64,000 nt of DNA from Chryseobacterium sp. JM1 (lineage in GTDB: Bacteria > Bacteroidota > Bacteroidia > Flavobacteriales > Weeksellaceae), in assembly GCF_000737715.1 (NCBI RefSeq), contig NZ_JPRN01000003.1:434001-498000 (forward strand), given 5' to 3'. The first letter of the stretch is position 1. Each line of letters opens with the position of its first letter. The notes beneath the pieces were generated by a model, which was not told the DNA's origin, made no database searches, and saw only the letters and a list, made by a program, of their open reading frames with translations. Below are positions 8,078-16,245 of the stretch, in pieces. Both the position numbers and the translations under genes were made by a program.

Positions 8078-9481
8078 ATGAGTCAATTCGATGTTACCGT
8101 AATCGGTTCTGGTCCTGGAGGTTATGTAGCTGCTATCCGTGCAGCTCAGTTAGGTTTCAAAACAGCAATTATTGAAAAATATTCAACTTTAGGCGGAACT
8201 TGTCTTAACGTTGGATGTATCCCGTCAAAAGCACTTTTAGACAGTTCTGAACATTTCGAAAATGCAAAACATAATTTTGCAGGTCACGGAATCATTATCA
8301 ATGAGCCACAGGCTGATATTGCTAGAATGGTTGCCCGTAAAAACGAGGTGGTAGATCAGACTACTAAAGGAATCCAGTTTTTGATGGACAAAAACAAAAT
8401 CACTGTTTTTGAAGGTTTGGGAAGCTTCGAATCTGCTACTCAGATCAAAATCACGAAAAACGATGGTTCTTCTGAAACCATTGAATCTAAATATACCATC
8501 ATTGCAACAGGTTCTAAGCCGTCTTCACTTCCTTTCATCAGCCTTGATAAAGAAAGAGTGATCACTTCTACAGAAGCGTTAAACCTTAAAGAAATTCCTA
8601 AGCACCTGGTAGTAATCGGTGGTGGGGTAATTGGTCTTGAGTTAGGTTCTGTATATTTAAGATTGGGAGCTCAGGTAACTGTTGTTGAATTCATGGATAA
8701 AATCATCCCTGGAATGGACGGTGCATTGAGTAAAGAATTGACTAAAGTTCTTAAAAAGCAGGGAATGAAGTTCATGCTTTCTACCGCTGTATCTGCCGTG
8801 GAAAGAAATGGCGATACTGTAAAAGTTACTGCTAAAGATAAAAAAGGAGAAGAGGTAGTTGTAGAAGGAGATTACTGTTTAGTTTCTGTAGGAAGAAAAC
8901 CTTATACAGACGGTCTTGGTCTTGAAAAAGCAGGAGTAGAACTTGATGAAAGAGGAAGAGTAAAAACAAATGACCATTTACAGACTAACGTTGCCAACAT
9001 CTATGCAATCGGTGACGTGATCAAAGGAGCAATGCTTGCTCACAAAGCCAGTGAAGAAGGAACTTTGGTTGCTGAAATCATTGCAGGTCAAAAACCACAT
9101 ATCAACTATAACTTAATCCCTGGTGTTGTATACACTTGGCCTGAAGTTGCCGGAGTAGGTAAAACAGAAGAGCAGTTGAAAGAAGAAGGAGTGGCTATTA
9201 AAGTAGGCTCTTTCCCAATGAGAGCGTTAGGTAGAAGCCGTGCAAGTGGTGACGTTGATGGTCTTGTGAAAATCATTGCAGACGAGAAAACAGATGAGAT
9301 TTTAGGAATGCACATCATTGGAGCAAGAGCAGCAGACCTTATCGCTGAAGGCGTAATTGCAATGGAATTCCGTGCAAGTGCTGAAGATGTGGCAAGAAGT
9401 TCTCATGCGCACCCAACATATGCAGAAGCTATTAAAGAAGCTGCATTGGATGCTACAGGTAAGAGACCTATCCATATCTAA
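8078..9481 (+). CDS. lpdA: Dihydrolipoyl dehydrogenase (E3)
   Basis: A 467-residue flavoprotein that reoxidises dihydrolipoamide with NAD+ in the pyruvate and 2-oxoglutarate dehydrogenase complexes and the glycine cleavage system. The FAD-binding start is VTVIGSGPGGYVAAIRAAQL. The redox-active disulfide is C42/C47 in GGTCLNVGCIPSK. The NAD-binding motif is VVIGGGVIGLELGSVY. The C-terminal HAHPTYAEAIKEAAL supplies the catalytic histidine of the partner subunit. Length is standard. No E1 or E2 genes are adjacent, so this is a stand-alone E3, probably shared among complexes. It has its own promoter and terminator. Confidence 0.97.
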   Translation: MSQFDVTVIGSGPGGYVAAIRAAQLGFKTAIIEKYSTLGGTCLNVGCIPSKALLDSSEHFENAKHNFAGHGIIINEPQADIARMVARKNEVVDQTTKGIQFLMDKNKITVFEGLGSFESATQIKITKNDGSSETIESKYTIIATGSKPSSLPFISLDKERVITSTEALNLKEIPKHLVVIGGGVIGLELGSVYLRLGAQVTVVEFMDKIIPGMDGALSKELTKVLKKQGMKFMLSTAVSAVERNGDTVKVTAKDKKGEEVVVEGDYCLVSVGRKPYTDGLGLEKAGVELDERGRVKTNDHLQTNVANIYAIGDVIKGAMLAHKASEEGTLVAEIIAGQKPHINYNLIPGVVYTWPEVAGVGKTEEQLKEEGVAIKVGSFPMRALGRSRASGDVDGLVKIIADEKTDEILGMHIIGARAADLIAEGVIAMEFRASAEDVARSSHAHPTYAEAIKEAALDATGKRPIHI

Positions 9482-9524
9482 TTTTTAATTGAAAGATTTA
9501 AAAATTTAAATAATAAAACAAATT

Positions 9525-9554
9525 AAAGAGAAGTAGTATGCTTCTCTTTTTTTT
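9525..9554 (+). terminator. Terminator after lpdA
   Basis: AAAGAGAAG pairs with CTTCTCTTT across a 7-nt loop and is followed by more T. The same stem recurs after the next two intact genes (10454 and 11643). Confidence 0.8.
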
Positions 9555-9591
9555 GGCATAAAAATGGAGATCGACAAAGCAAATTTATTTT

Positions 9592-10446
9592 ATGAAGAAA
9601 TTTTTTATAGGTTTAGCGTTTTTTGCGGCAATATATTCGTTTGCTCAGGAAGCAGGAAAGGCGGGTGAGCTTTTAAAAAATGAAGCTTCCGCAGCAGAAA
9701 TGCAGGTTTCCGGAAATACAAAGTCAAAAGGGAAGGGTTTTGATCAGTCAAAATATAATCAAACAGATAATTCAAACCATACATCAAAAAATCCAAACTA
9801 TCAGTGGAATAAAAACTATGGATACGCAGAAGTTTTTCTGAGAATCCCTGAGCAAGGCTTTTTCACGGTTGAAATTGGTGATCAGATGATCTCAAACGGT
9901 TCCGGAAAATACCGGTTTTTTGACCTTCAATCCGGTAAAATACCTGTATCGATCTATGAAAATGGATTTTTGTTGTACAGAACAACTTTAATGCTACGGA
10001 ATAACAACAGAATGGTTTTGGATTTCTTCACCAATGAAGGCCTTTACTTACTGGATCTTTACCCTGTTAAAAGCCAGTCTTACGGTTTCAATGACTGGAA
10101 TGATGTCTGGAATAATCCTTATGGAAATCATCCGGAAGACGGATATAATTCAGGAAATGTGATGGATAATAATACTTTCCGTCAGTTTTTTGATATGTTG
10201 CAGAAAAACGAAAAGTTTGATGATGGTAAACTTGCTTTGATCAATCAGCAGATGCGCAGCTCTCTGTTCACTTCAGCGCAAATCAGAGATCTGGTGAAAT
10301 ATATCAGTTTTGATAACAATAAACTGGCACTGGCTAAATCGATGTACAAAAGATGTGCAGATAAAAACAGGTATTTCTTAGTTTACGATGCGTTTGATTT
10401 TGAAAACAGCAAGAGAGAACTCATGGAGTTTGTCGCAAAATCTTAG
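9592..10446 (+). CDS. Secreted DUF4476-domain protein
   Basis: A 284-residue protein with a signal peptide (MKKFFIGLAFFAAIYSFAQ) that predicts export to the periplasm or surface. A low-complexity N- and K-rich stretch (about 45-75) precedes a beta-rich middle domain (VFLRIPEQGFFTVEIGDQMI). The last about 95 residues (DNNTFRQFFDMLQKNEKFDD onward) match the DUF4476 domain, a helical module common in secreted proteins of Bacteroidota and some other phyla, with no assigned reaction. It is a single gene between two terminators. The domain call comes from family resemblance; function is unknown. Confidence 0.8.
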   Translation: MKKFFIGLAFFAAIYSFAQEAGKAGELLKNEASAAEMQVSGNTKSKGKGFDQSKYNQTDNSNHTSKNPNYQWNKNYGYAEVFLRIPEQGFFTVEIGDQMISNGSGKYRFFDLQSGKIPVSIYENGFLLYRTTLMLRNNNRMVLDFFTNEGLYLLDLYPVKSQSYGFNDWNDVWNNPYGNHPEDGYNSGNVMDNNTFRQFFDMLQKNEKFDDGKLALINQQMRSSLFTSAQIRDLVKYISFDNNKLALAKSMYKRCADKNRYFLVYDAFDFENSKRELMEFVAKS

Positions 10447-10453
10447 AATATAC

Positions 10454-10481
10454 AGAGAAGCAGTCATGTTTCTCTTTTTTG
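10454..10481 (+). terminator. Terminator after the DUF4476 gene
   Basis: AGAGAA and TTCTCT form the stem, followed by six T. It is similar to the lpdA and NAT terminators. Confidence 0.7.
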
Positions 10482-10504
10482 TTTAAAATTCAGATTAAGA
10501 CTAA

Positions 10505-10705
10505 AAGCAAATTACGGCTTCAGAATTTATCAATAAGTTTATCATGATTGAAGCCAAAGCGTTTTTATCAATCTTCGAAATGAGCATCAGTGAAGCGGCT
10601 TATGCAATAGGCATCAGTGATCCTTCTTACTTCGCGAGGTTTTTTAAAAAGCAATCCGGAATGTCTCCCCGTGAATACCGGAAAATGATTGATTTGTCCT
10701 CATAA
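10505..10705 (+). pseudogene. Remnant of an AraC-family regulator (C-terminal HTH only)
   Basis: The frame 10505-10705, opened by a TAA immediately upstream, encodes about 66 residues that end in SEAAYAIGISDPSYFARFFK and then KQSGMSPREYRKMIDLSS. This is the second helix-turn-helix and conserved C-terminus of AraC/XylS regulators. The preceding ITASEFINKFIMIEAKAFLS matches the linker after the first HTH. The effector domain and first HTH are gone: 10447-10504 holds only a terminator and unrelated bases. An ATG at 10544 could in principle start a 53-residue protein, but a decayed gene is more likely. The match to the family is clear; loss of function is inferred. Confidence 0.75.
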
Positions 10706-10720
10706 TTGTCTCTTTTGACC

Positions 10721-10728
10721 TATTTTTG
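10721..10728 (+). promoter_or_regulatory. Possible -7 element for the NAT gene
   Basis: TATTTTTG fits TAnnTTTG and lies 53 nt before the NAT start. The nearest upstream TTTG is 24 bp away, slightly too far, so support is weak. Confidence 0.35.
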
Positions 10729-10781
10729 AACCCTGAACAATCCCGATATTTGAATAAGAATAAATTTAAAATATCAGCATT

Positions 10782-11591
10782 ATGGAAAACCAGCAACTGG
10801 ATCTGTACTTAAAGAGAATACAGGCAGAACAACCAGCAGAAAATATAGGGAAATTAGACCTTCTGAAAAAACTTCATCAGCTGCATCCTAAAAATATTAC
10901 TTTTGAAAATATAGAAACATATACCGGAGAAACACCTTCATTACAGCTGGATGCTGTCTTCAATAAATTGGTTACGCGCCAGAGAGGAGGGTATTGCTAT
11001 GAGCAGAATTCATTGTTCAAAGATGTTTTGGAGACTTTAGGCTTTACCATGAAAATGCATCTGGCCAGAGTGGTTTGGGGCAGTAAGGACGGAACCGGAA
11101 CCGCCCGCTCCCATATGATGCTCACCACAGATATAGACGGTGTGAAATACCTTGTCGATGTCGGATTTGGATCTATGACCCTTACTTCCCCGATTATACT
11201 GAAGTCAGATATCGAGCAGGAAACACCAAATGGTCTGTTTCGCTTGATAAAAACAGAAGATTTTTACAGATTGGAAGTTTTAAAGGATGAATGGCTGCCT
11301 ATTTATAAGTTTTCGCTGGAAGAAGTGGAGCGATCAGATCTGGAAATGGCCAATTGGTATATTGCGACCGGTCCGGGTTCAATGTTTAGCCAGTTTTTAA
11401 TGATCACCAGAGTGGATGAAGAGGCTAGATATGCTCTTTTTAACAGTACATTGAATATCCGATGGAACGACGGGCGAAAAGAAAGTTCAGAGATTACAGA
11501 GCTGGATCAGCTGGTTTTTACCATCAAAACCTATTTTAATCTTCATCATCTTTCTGATGAGTTACTGGAAAAAGTATACGGAAAACTGTAG
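10782..11591 (+). CDS. nat: Arylamine N-acetyltransferase
   Basis: A 269-residue cytoplasmic enzyme that transfers acetyl groups from acetyl-CoA to arylamines or hydrazines, usually in detoxification. The Cys-His-Asp triad can be read as C72 in RGGYCYEQN, H111 in ARSHMML and D126 in YLVDVGFG, with family-typical spacing. Length is normal. The gene sits directly downstream of the AraC remnant, so it may once have been under that regulator. It ends in a terminator with the AGAGAAG stem. Some NAT-like enzymes act in natural-product amide synthesis, but nothing here points that way. Confidence 0.93.
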   Translation: MENQQLDLYLKRIQAEQPAENIGKLDLLKKLHQLHPKNITFENIETYTGETPSLQLDAVFNKLVTRQRGGYCYEQNSLFKDVLETLGFTMKMHLARVVWGSKDGTGTARSHMMLTTDIDGVKYLVDVGFGSMTLTSPIILKSDIEQETPNGLFRLIKTEDFYRLEVLKDEWLPIYKFSLEEVERSDLEMANWYIATGPGSMFSQFLMITRVDEEARYALFNSTLNIRWNDGRKESSEITELDQLVFTIKTYFNLHHLSDELLEKVYGKL

Positions 11592-11642
11592 GAAATCAAG
11601 ACCCATTTCAGTGTAACGCAATAGAAATTGAGACCAAAATTG

Positions 11643-11670
11643 AAAGAGAAGTTGAGGCTTCTCTTTTTTA
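11643..11670 (+). terminator. Terminator after the NAT gene
   Basis: AAAGAGAAG and CTTCTCTTT pair across a 6-nt loop and are followed by T. The 9-nt stem is identical to that of the lpdA terminator. Confidence 0.8.
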
Positions 11671-11788
11671 TTGTATCAGATGATTGGTTTTATTTCCAGC
11701 CTTAACAACTCTTTAATCTAAGAAAGCAAAAAGTTATTGAAAACCGAAGATATAATTAAGAGAACTGTTAAAAATGAATAGCCAGTAG

Positions 11789-11825
11789 TAACTTCCAGTC
11801 TCCATCTTCAAGCTTCCTGCTCCAT
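11789..11825. repeat. CT-rich dispersed repeat tract
   Basis: The tract begins TAACTTCCAGTCTCCATC and continues with CTTCAAGCTTCCTGCTCC. Related tracts occur at 49377-49406 (inverted), 49487-49516 and 63222-63266. All are intergenic and non-coding. Confidence 0.55.
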
Positions 11826-11873
11826 TAATCTTAGTTAAATAAGATATGTAGTTTTAAAATCTTCAATTTTCCG

Positions 11874-11881
11874 TACCTTTG
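11874..11881 (+). promoter_or_regulatory. Candidate -7 element of the cvfB-like gene
   Basis: TACCTTTG matches TAnnTTTG and ends 18 nt before the ATG at 11900. This supports the 11900 start over an upstream TTG at 11879, which lies inside the element. Confidence 0.55.
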
Positions 11882-11899
11882 TGGCTAATTTTATATTCA

Positions 11900-12724
11900 A
11901 TGCAACTCGGAAAAACCCAGACTTTAAAAATTTCAGACAAAAACTATTCAGGATGGATCCTTAAGGATGAATCAGGCGAAAAAGCTTTCCTGCCTAAGGT
12001 TTTCACCAGCGATGAAAAAGAAATTGATGATGACGTTGAAGTTTTTGTCTATCAGGACGACGGCAAATTAAAGGCAACCACTGAAATTCCTTTAGCGGAA
12101 GTAGGTCAGTATGCTGTAATGAGCTGTGTGCAGAGTCTTCCGAGCGGGGCATTTATGGATTGGGGAATCATTAAAGACCTTTTTATCCCTTACAAACAGC
12201 AGAAATCCAAAATTATAGAAGGAAAAAGATACCTGGTTTATCTTTATGTAGATGAAGCCCTTGATCTGATCACAGGAACTACAAAATTCAAAAGAAATCC
12301 ACAGTACCAGGATCTTCCTTTGCAAAAAGGAGAGAAAGTAGATCTGATCATGATGAATGAAAGTGAATTGGGCTGGAATGTGGTGATCAATAAGCAATAT
12401 ATCGGACTTATTTATGCATCTGATGTGTTCAAAAAACTGTATCCTTTATCAGAAGAAGGAGGATATATCAAGGATATCCGTGAAGATGGTAAGATTGATG
12501 TGTCTCTACAGCCTGAAGGTTTTGAAAACATAGACGAATTTAAACAGAAAATTCTGGATAAACTGGATGAGAACTACGGACTTCTTTATCTTTCAGACAA
12601 GTCTTCTCCGGAGGAAATCAAAGCTGAACTTCAGATGAGTAAAAAGAACTTTAAAAAGGCACTCGGCGGACTTTATAAAGATAAGATCGTCGATATTTCA
12701 GATGATAAAATCAAATTAGTGTAA
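11900..12724 (+). CDS. CvfB-like S1-domain RNA-binding protein
   Basis: A 274-residue cytoplasmic protein of the CvfB family, made of several S1-like beta-barrel domains and a C-terminal winged helix. Family features are the opening MQLGKTQTLKISDKNYSGWI, the middle SLPSGAFMDWGIIKDLFIPY, and the tail SSPEEIKAELQMSKKNFKKA, which precedes the winged-helix turn. CvfB binds RNA and affects virulence gene expression in Staphylococcus; the role in flavobacteria is not established. The start is chosen at ATG 11900, not an in-frame TTG at 11879, because a -7 element covers the latter. It is a single gene with its own terminator. Confidence 0.88.
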   Translation: MQLGKTQTLKISDKNYSGWILKDESGEKAFLPKVFTSDEKEIDDDVEVFVYQDDGKLKATTEIPLAEVGQYAVMSCVQSLPSGAFMDWGIIKDLFIPYKQQKSKIIEGKRYLVYLYVDEALDLITGTTKFKRNPQYQDLPLQKGEKVDLIMMNESELGWNVVINKQYIGLIYASDVFKKLYPLSEEGGYIKDIREDGKIDVSLQPEGFENIDEFKQKILDKLDENYGLLYLSDKSSPEEIKAELQMSKKNFKKALGGLYKDKIVDISDDKIKLV

Positions 12725-12730
12725 AAATAA

Positions 12731-12760
12731 AAAAGGGCAGAATCTTCTGCCCTTTTTTTT
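12731..12760 (+). terminator. Terminator after the cvfB-like gene
   Basis: AAAAGGGCAGAA and TTCTGCCCTTTT form a near-perfect 12-bp stem followed by more T, 7 nt past the stop codon. Confidence 0.9.
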
Positions 12761-13049
12761 GCTTTTAGGCAGTATTCCGAAACTTTCCAGCTCTCAAATC
12801 TGCCTTTCCACCTCTCCAGTGGTTTTAGCGATTCCAAGGATAATTCAATTAGTAAGTTTCGTATTTATTTTTCATCTTAACCCAAACTCAGGTTAAAACA
12901 ATTCATATCCAAAACTCTTCAACACAAAAACGCTCCTATTCTCAAACTCTTCCCTCGTTCCTTCATCTGTAACTTCAAGCTTCTACAGCTACTTTTACCT
13001 CAATTCCCTCAAACTGAACATCAAAAACATGATGTAAGTCATAACAATT
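12761..13049. other. Non-coding gap before the efflux operon
   Basis: No gene was seen. The sequence is rich in short CT tracts (for example CTGCCTTTCCACCTCTCCAG and AACTTCAAGCTTCTACAGC) that loosely resemble the dispersed AACTTCCAG family. Operator and promoter sequences of the tetR gene follow directly. Confidence 0.4.
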
Positions 13050-13123
13050 TTGTTTAATTATTTTGTTTAACAATTTTGTCAAAAACAGAATTTGATTTAC
13101 ATTTGCACAAAATTGTTTAACAA
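13050..13123 (+). promoter_or_regulatory. tetR promoter with flanking TTGTTTAACAA operators
   Basis: The -33 TTTG (13075-13078) and -7 TACATTTG (13098-13105) are 19 bp apart. The palindrome TTGTTTAACAA occurs at 13063-13073, just upstream of the -33, and again at 13113-13123, ending two bases before the tetR ATG. A partial third copy (TTGTTTAATTA) starts at 13050. Each full copy is a perfect 5+1+5 palindrome. The arrangement suits autorepression by the TetR protein encoded next. Confidence 0.75.
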
Positions 13124-13125
13124 TA

Positions 13126-13719
13126 ATGTCAAATCAAGCGAAAAAAGACCAAACACAGGAATTGATCAAGGAGACAGCGAAGAATTTATTCTTTGTGAAG
13201 GGGAAGTTTGATGCTACTACCCAGGAGATTGCCGATGAAGCCGGAGTGAACAGAACATTGATTAACTATTATTTCCGTTCAAGGGATAATCTGATTCAGA
13301 TCATTTTTGACGAGGCTCAGAGAGTGGAACAGGAAAAATCTAAGATTATTCAGGATGCAGATCTTCCTTTCAAAGTAAAGATCAGCAAGTTTATAGAAAG
13401 CAGTCTTTCTACCAGCCTTCAGTATCCGTATCTGGAAACCTACATTGTTTCACAGATCAATAAGGGAAACTGTCATCAGAGAGAAATAGAAGAAGATGTA
13501 CTGAATACGCTGTATAAAGACATCGAAAAAGAAATGGAATTGGGAAATATAGAAAAAATGGCGCCGGTTCAGTTTATTCTGAATATGGTTTCGCTGCTCG
13601 TATTCCCAAGTGCTGTAAGGCCTTTATTTATGGAGAATCTGATGATCAGTGATCAGGAATATGACCAGATTATTTCCGAAAGAAAAGAGATCATTATCAA
13701 CATGCTTTTTAAAAATTAA
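13126..13719 (+). CDS. TetR/AcrR-family transcriptional regulator
   Basis: A 197-residue DNA-binding repressor. The N-terminal HTH is clear (about residues 25-60, ATTQEIADEAGVNRTLINYY followed by FRSRDNL). The rest is a helical ligand-binding domain of ordinary length. It is the first gene of an efflux operon (tolC-like, adaptor, RND pump), starting 96 nt before the tolC-like gene. TetR proteins beside RND pumps normally repress them until a toxic ligand binds. The flanking palindromes at 13063 and 13113 are the probable operators. The ligand is unknown. Confidence 0.93.
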   Translation: MSNQAKKDQTQELIKETAKNLFFVKGKFDATTQEIADEAGVNRTLINYYFRSRDNLIQIIFDEAQRVEQEKSKIIQDADLPFKVKISKFIESSLSTSLQYPYLETYIVSQINKGNCHQREIEEDVLNTLYKDIEKEMELGNIEKMAPVQFILNMVSLLVFPSAVRPLFMENLMISDQEYDQIISERKEIIINMLFKN

Positions 13720-13815
13720 AAAAATGTTAAAGTATTTTAAGAAATGATACGTCCTTTAGAAACAAAAGCCTTGACGAAAAAAATTACATTAAAAAAATAA
13801 ACGAAGTATACAATT

Positions 13816-15168
13816 ATGAAAAGAAAACGTATAACTGCTAATAAGCTAAAAATTGGGATAGCTGCAGCATTTATGATTTTCGGCTTTTCATCGGTATCTG
13901 CCCAGCAGCAGGTTTCTTTACAGGAAGCCATTAAGCAGGCACTGCAGAATAAAGCAGAAGCCAAAAAAGCGGCACTACAGATTAAAAAAGCTGAATATAA
14001 GATTGATGAGGCCAGAGCCGGTGCTTTACCGCAGATCACTGCCACAGCCGGTTTAACCTACAATCCTGTTATTCAGGAGTCTTTGCTTGAATTTGGCGGA
14101 GAAAGAATCAGAGCACAACTGGGACAGCCCTGGAGCTCAACGGCTTCCGTACAGCTTCAGCAGGCTTTATTTGACCAGAGAGTTTTCACAGGTCTTAAAG
14201 CGGCAAAGTCTACCAGAGAATTCTATGTTCTGAATGCTCAGCTGACGAATGAACAGATCATTGAAAATGTGGCAACAGCCTATTATCAGGTATTTGTACA
14301 GGTTGAAAATCTGAAAACGGTAGAAGCGAGTTACGCCAATACGGAAAGAGTAAGAAACGTGATTAAAAGTTTAGTGGATAATGGTCTTGCAAAAGCCATC
14401 GACTTAGACCGTACCAACGTACAGCTTACCAATATCGGTTCAAACAAGCAACAGCTGATCAATTCCGTTGAACTTTCAAAAAATGCTTTGAAATTTTATA
14501 TGGGAGTTCCCATCGGAAATGATATTGTACTTGAAGAAAAAACAATCGAGCCAAAACCAGAACTTATTGCAAGTACAGTGAACCTGGATGACCGTACAGA
14601 GATCAAAGTTTTAAATAAAAACAGAGAACTTCTTCAGTTTAACAAAAAAGCAACGGAAGCTTACCTTTATCCTACCGTTAGCCTTACAGCCAACTATGGA
14701 TGGGCTGGTATGGGAAAGAAATTTCCTTTGACCAATGGTCTTAACAACGGAGTTCTTTGGAGCGACTATTCAGCGATAGGGTTGAACATCAATGTTCCTA
14801 TTTTCACCGGTGGTGCTACAAAAGCTAAAATTCAGCAGGCAGAAATAGATATTCAGGATCTTGATCAGGATATTCAGAACAAGCAGCTGAGTCTGAGTTT
14901 GGATTATAAAAATGCAATCACGAATATGGAGAATTCTATCATCAATATTCAGAGCATGAAAGATAACGTTGAGCTTGCAGAAAGAGTACAGAAGAATACA
15001 CAGTCCAATTACCAATACGGTTTGGCAACACTTACCGAAGTGCTGGATTCTGAAAACGCTTTGACACAGGCAAAACAGAACTATTCAAACGCATTGCTGG
15101 ATTACAAACAGGCTGAAATTAAACTCATAAAAGCTAAAGGGGAACTGAACACACTACAAAACTTATAA
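13816..15168 (+). CDS. TolC-family outer-membrane efflux channel
   Basis: A 450-residue outer-membrane factor that forms the exit duct of the tripartite pump. An N-terminal signal sequence ends near SSVSAQQ (residue ~31). Two outer-membrane-efflux repeats of long helices follow (SLQEAIKQALQNKAEAKKAA; later NVELAERVQKNTQSNYQYGL), typical of the alpha-barrel of TolC. Length matches the family. The adaptor gene begins 9 nt after its stop, so they are cotranscribed. Substrates cannot be deduced. Confidence 0.93.
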   Translation: MKRKRITANKLKIGIAAAFMIFGFSSVSAQQQVSLQEAIKQALQNKAEAKKAALQIKKAEYKIDEARAGALPQITATAGLTYNPVIQESLLEFGGERIRAQLGQPWSSTASVQLQQALFDQRVFTGLKAAKSTREFYVLNAQLTNEQIIENVATAYYQVFVQVENLKTVEASYANTERVRNVIKSLVDNGLAKAIDLDRTNVQLTNIGSNKQQLINSVELSKNALKFYMGVPIGNDIVLEEKTIEPKPELIASTVNLDDRTEIKVLNKNRELLQFNKKATEAYLYPTVSLTANYGWAGMGKKFPLTNGLNNGVLWSDYSAIGLNINVPIFTGGATKAKIQQAEIDIQDLDQDIQNKQLSLSLDYKNAITNMENSIINIQSMKDNVELAERVQKNTQSNYQYGLATLTEVLDSENALTQAKQNYSNALLDYKQAEIKLIKAKGELNTLQNL

Positions 15169-15177
15169 TAAACTAAA

Positions 15178-16239
15178 ATGAAAAAAACTTTAATATATAT
15201 CATCGTAGCAGCGGTCTTAGTCGGTTTAGCGGCTTACAAGATTGCAGATAATAAAGAGAAACAGACCAAAGAAGTAAAGGAAGTTGCTAAACAGGTTGAC
15301 AAAATCAACGTGAATGTAGTAACTGCTTCAAGAGAAAATATCAATACAGACTACTCAGCTAACGGAACCTTCATTCCAAAACAGGAAATGAACCAGTCTT
15401 CTGAAATTGCAGGACGTATCGTAAGCGTTCTGGTAAAAGAAGGATCAAGAGTTTCTGCAGGTCAGACTTTAGCGGTGATCAAAAAAGACGCTATCGAAGT
15501 TGACGTTTCTCAGGCTCAGAATAATTTACAGAATGCGATTATTGACAATCAGCGTTACGAAAGCGCCTTCAAAACTGGAGGAGTTACGAAACAGCAGGTT
15601 GACAACTCAAGACTGCAGCTGAAAAATGCACAGGCAGCTGTAAGAGCTCAGGGCGTAAGAGTGAACGACACCAGCATCCGTGCGGGAATCAGCGGTACGA
15701 TCAATAAGAAAATGGTAGAGCCGGGAACTGTAGTTTCTGTAGGAACTTCTATGTTTGAAATTGTAAATATCAACAGCCTTAAACTATCTGTACTGGTAGA
15801 CGAAAGCCAGGTGGGAAGAATTGCATTAGGTCAGGAGGTTCCGATCAATGTTAATGTTTTACCCGAAGATTCATTCAGCGGTAGAATTACATTTATTGCT
15901 CCTAAAAGTGATGCTTCTTTAAATTTCCCAGTTGAAATTGAAGTTCAGAACAGAGGAAACTTAAAAGCAGGTATGTACGCAACGGCTTTATTTAAAACCA
16001 ATCACGGTGCTGAAACTCAGAATATGCTGACCATTCCGGCAGAAGCTTTTGTGAACGGAGTAAGTTCAGGGCAGCTATTTATCGTAAGCAATGGAACGGC
16101 TAAACTGATCAAAGTACAAACCGGAAAAGTATACGGTGACAAAGTTCAGATCTTAAGCGGACTGAATGGCGGAGAACAGGTAATCACCAGCGGACAGATC
16201 AACCTTGATAACGGTTCGAAAATCAACATCGTAAAGTAA
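15178..16239 (+). CDS. RND efflux periplasmic adaptor (membrane fusion protein)
   Basis: A 353-residue periplasmic adaptor anchored by an N-terminal hydrophobic segment (KKTLIYIIVAAVLVGLAAYK). It links the inner-membrane pump to the TolC-like channel. A biotinyl-lipoyl-like half motif (IAGRIVSVLVKEGSRVSAGQ), a short helical hairpin (~residues 105-150), the returning lipoyl half (IRAGISGTINKKMVEPGTVV) and beta-barrel domains can be followed in order. The lipobox cysteine of AcrA is absent, so it is held by the uncleaved helix. The pump gene starts 6 nt downstream. Confidence 0.93.
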   Translation: MKKTLIYIIVAAVLVGLAAYKIADNKEKQTKEVKEVAKQVDKINVNVVTASRENINTDYSANGTFIPKQEMNQSSEIAGRIVSVLVKEGSRVSAGQTLAVIKKDAIEVDVSQAQNNLQNAIIDNQRYESAFKTGGVTKQQVDNSRLQLKNAQAAVRAQGVRVNDTSIRAGISGTINKKMVEPGTVVSVGTSMFEIVNINSLKLSVLVDESQVGRIALGQEVPINVNVLPEDSFSGRITFIAPKSDASLNFPVEIEVQNRGNLKAGMYATALFKTNHGAETQNMLTIPAEAFVNGVSSGQLFIVSNGTAKLIKVQTGKVYGDKVQILSGLNGGEQVITSGQINLDNGSKINIVK

Positions 16240-16245
16240 GATAAG

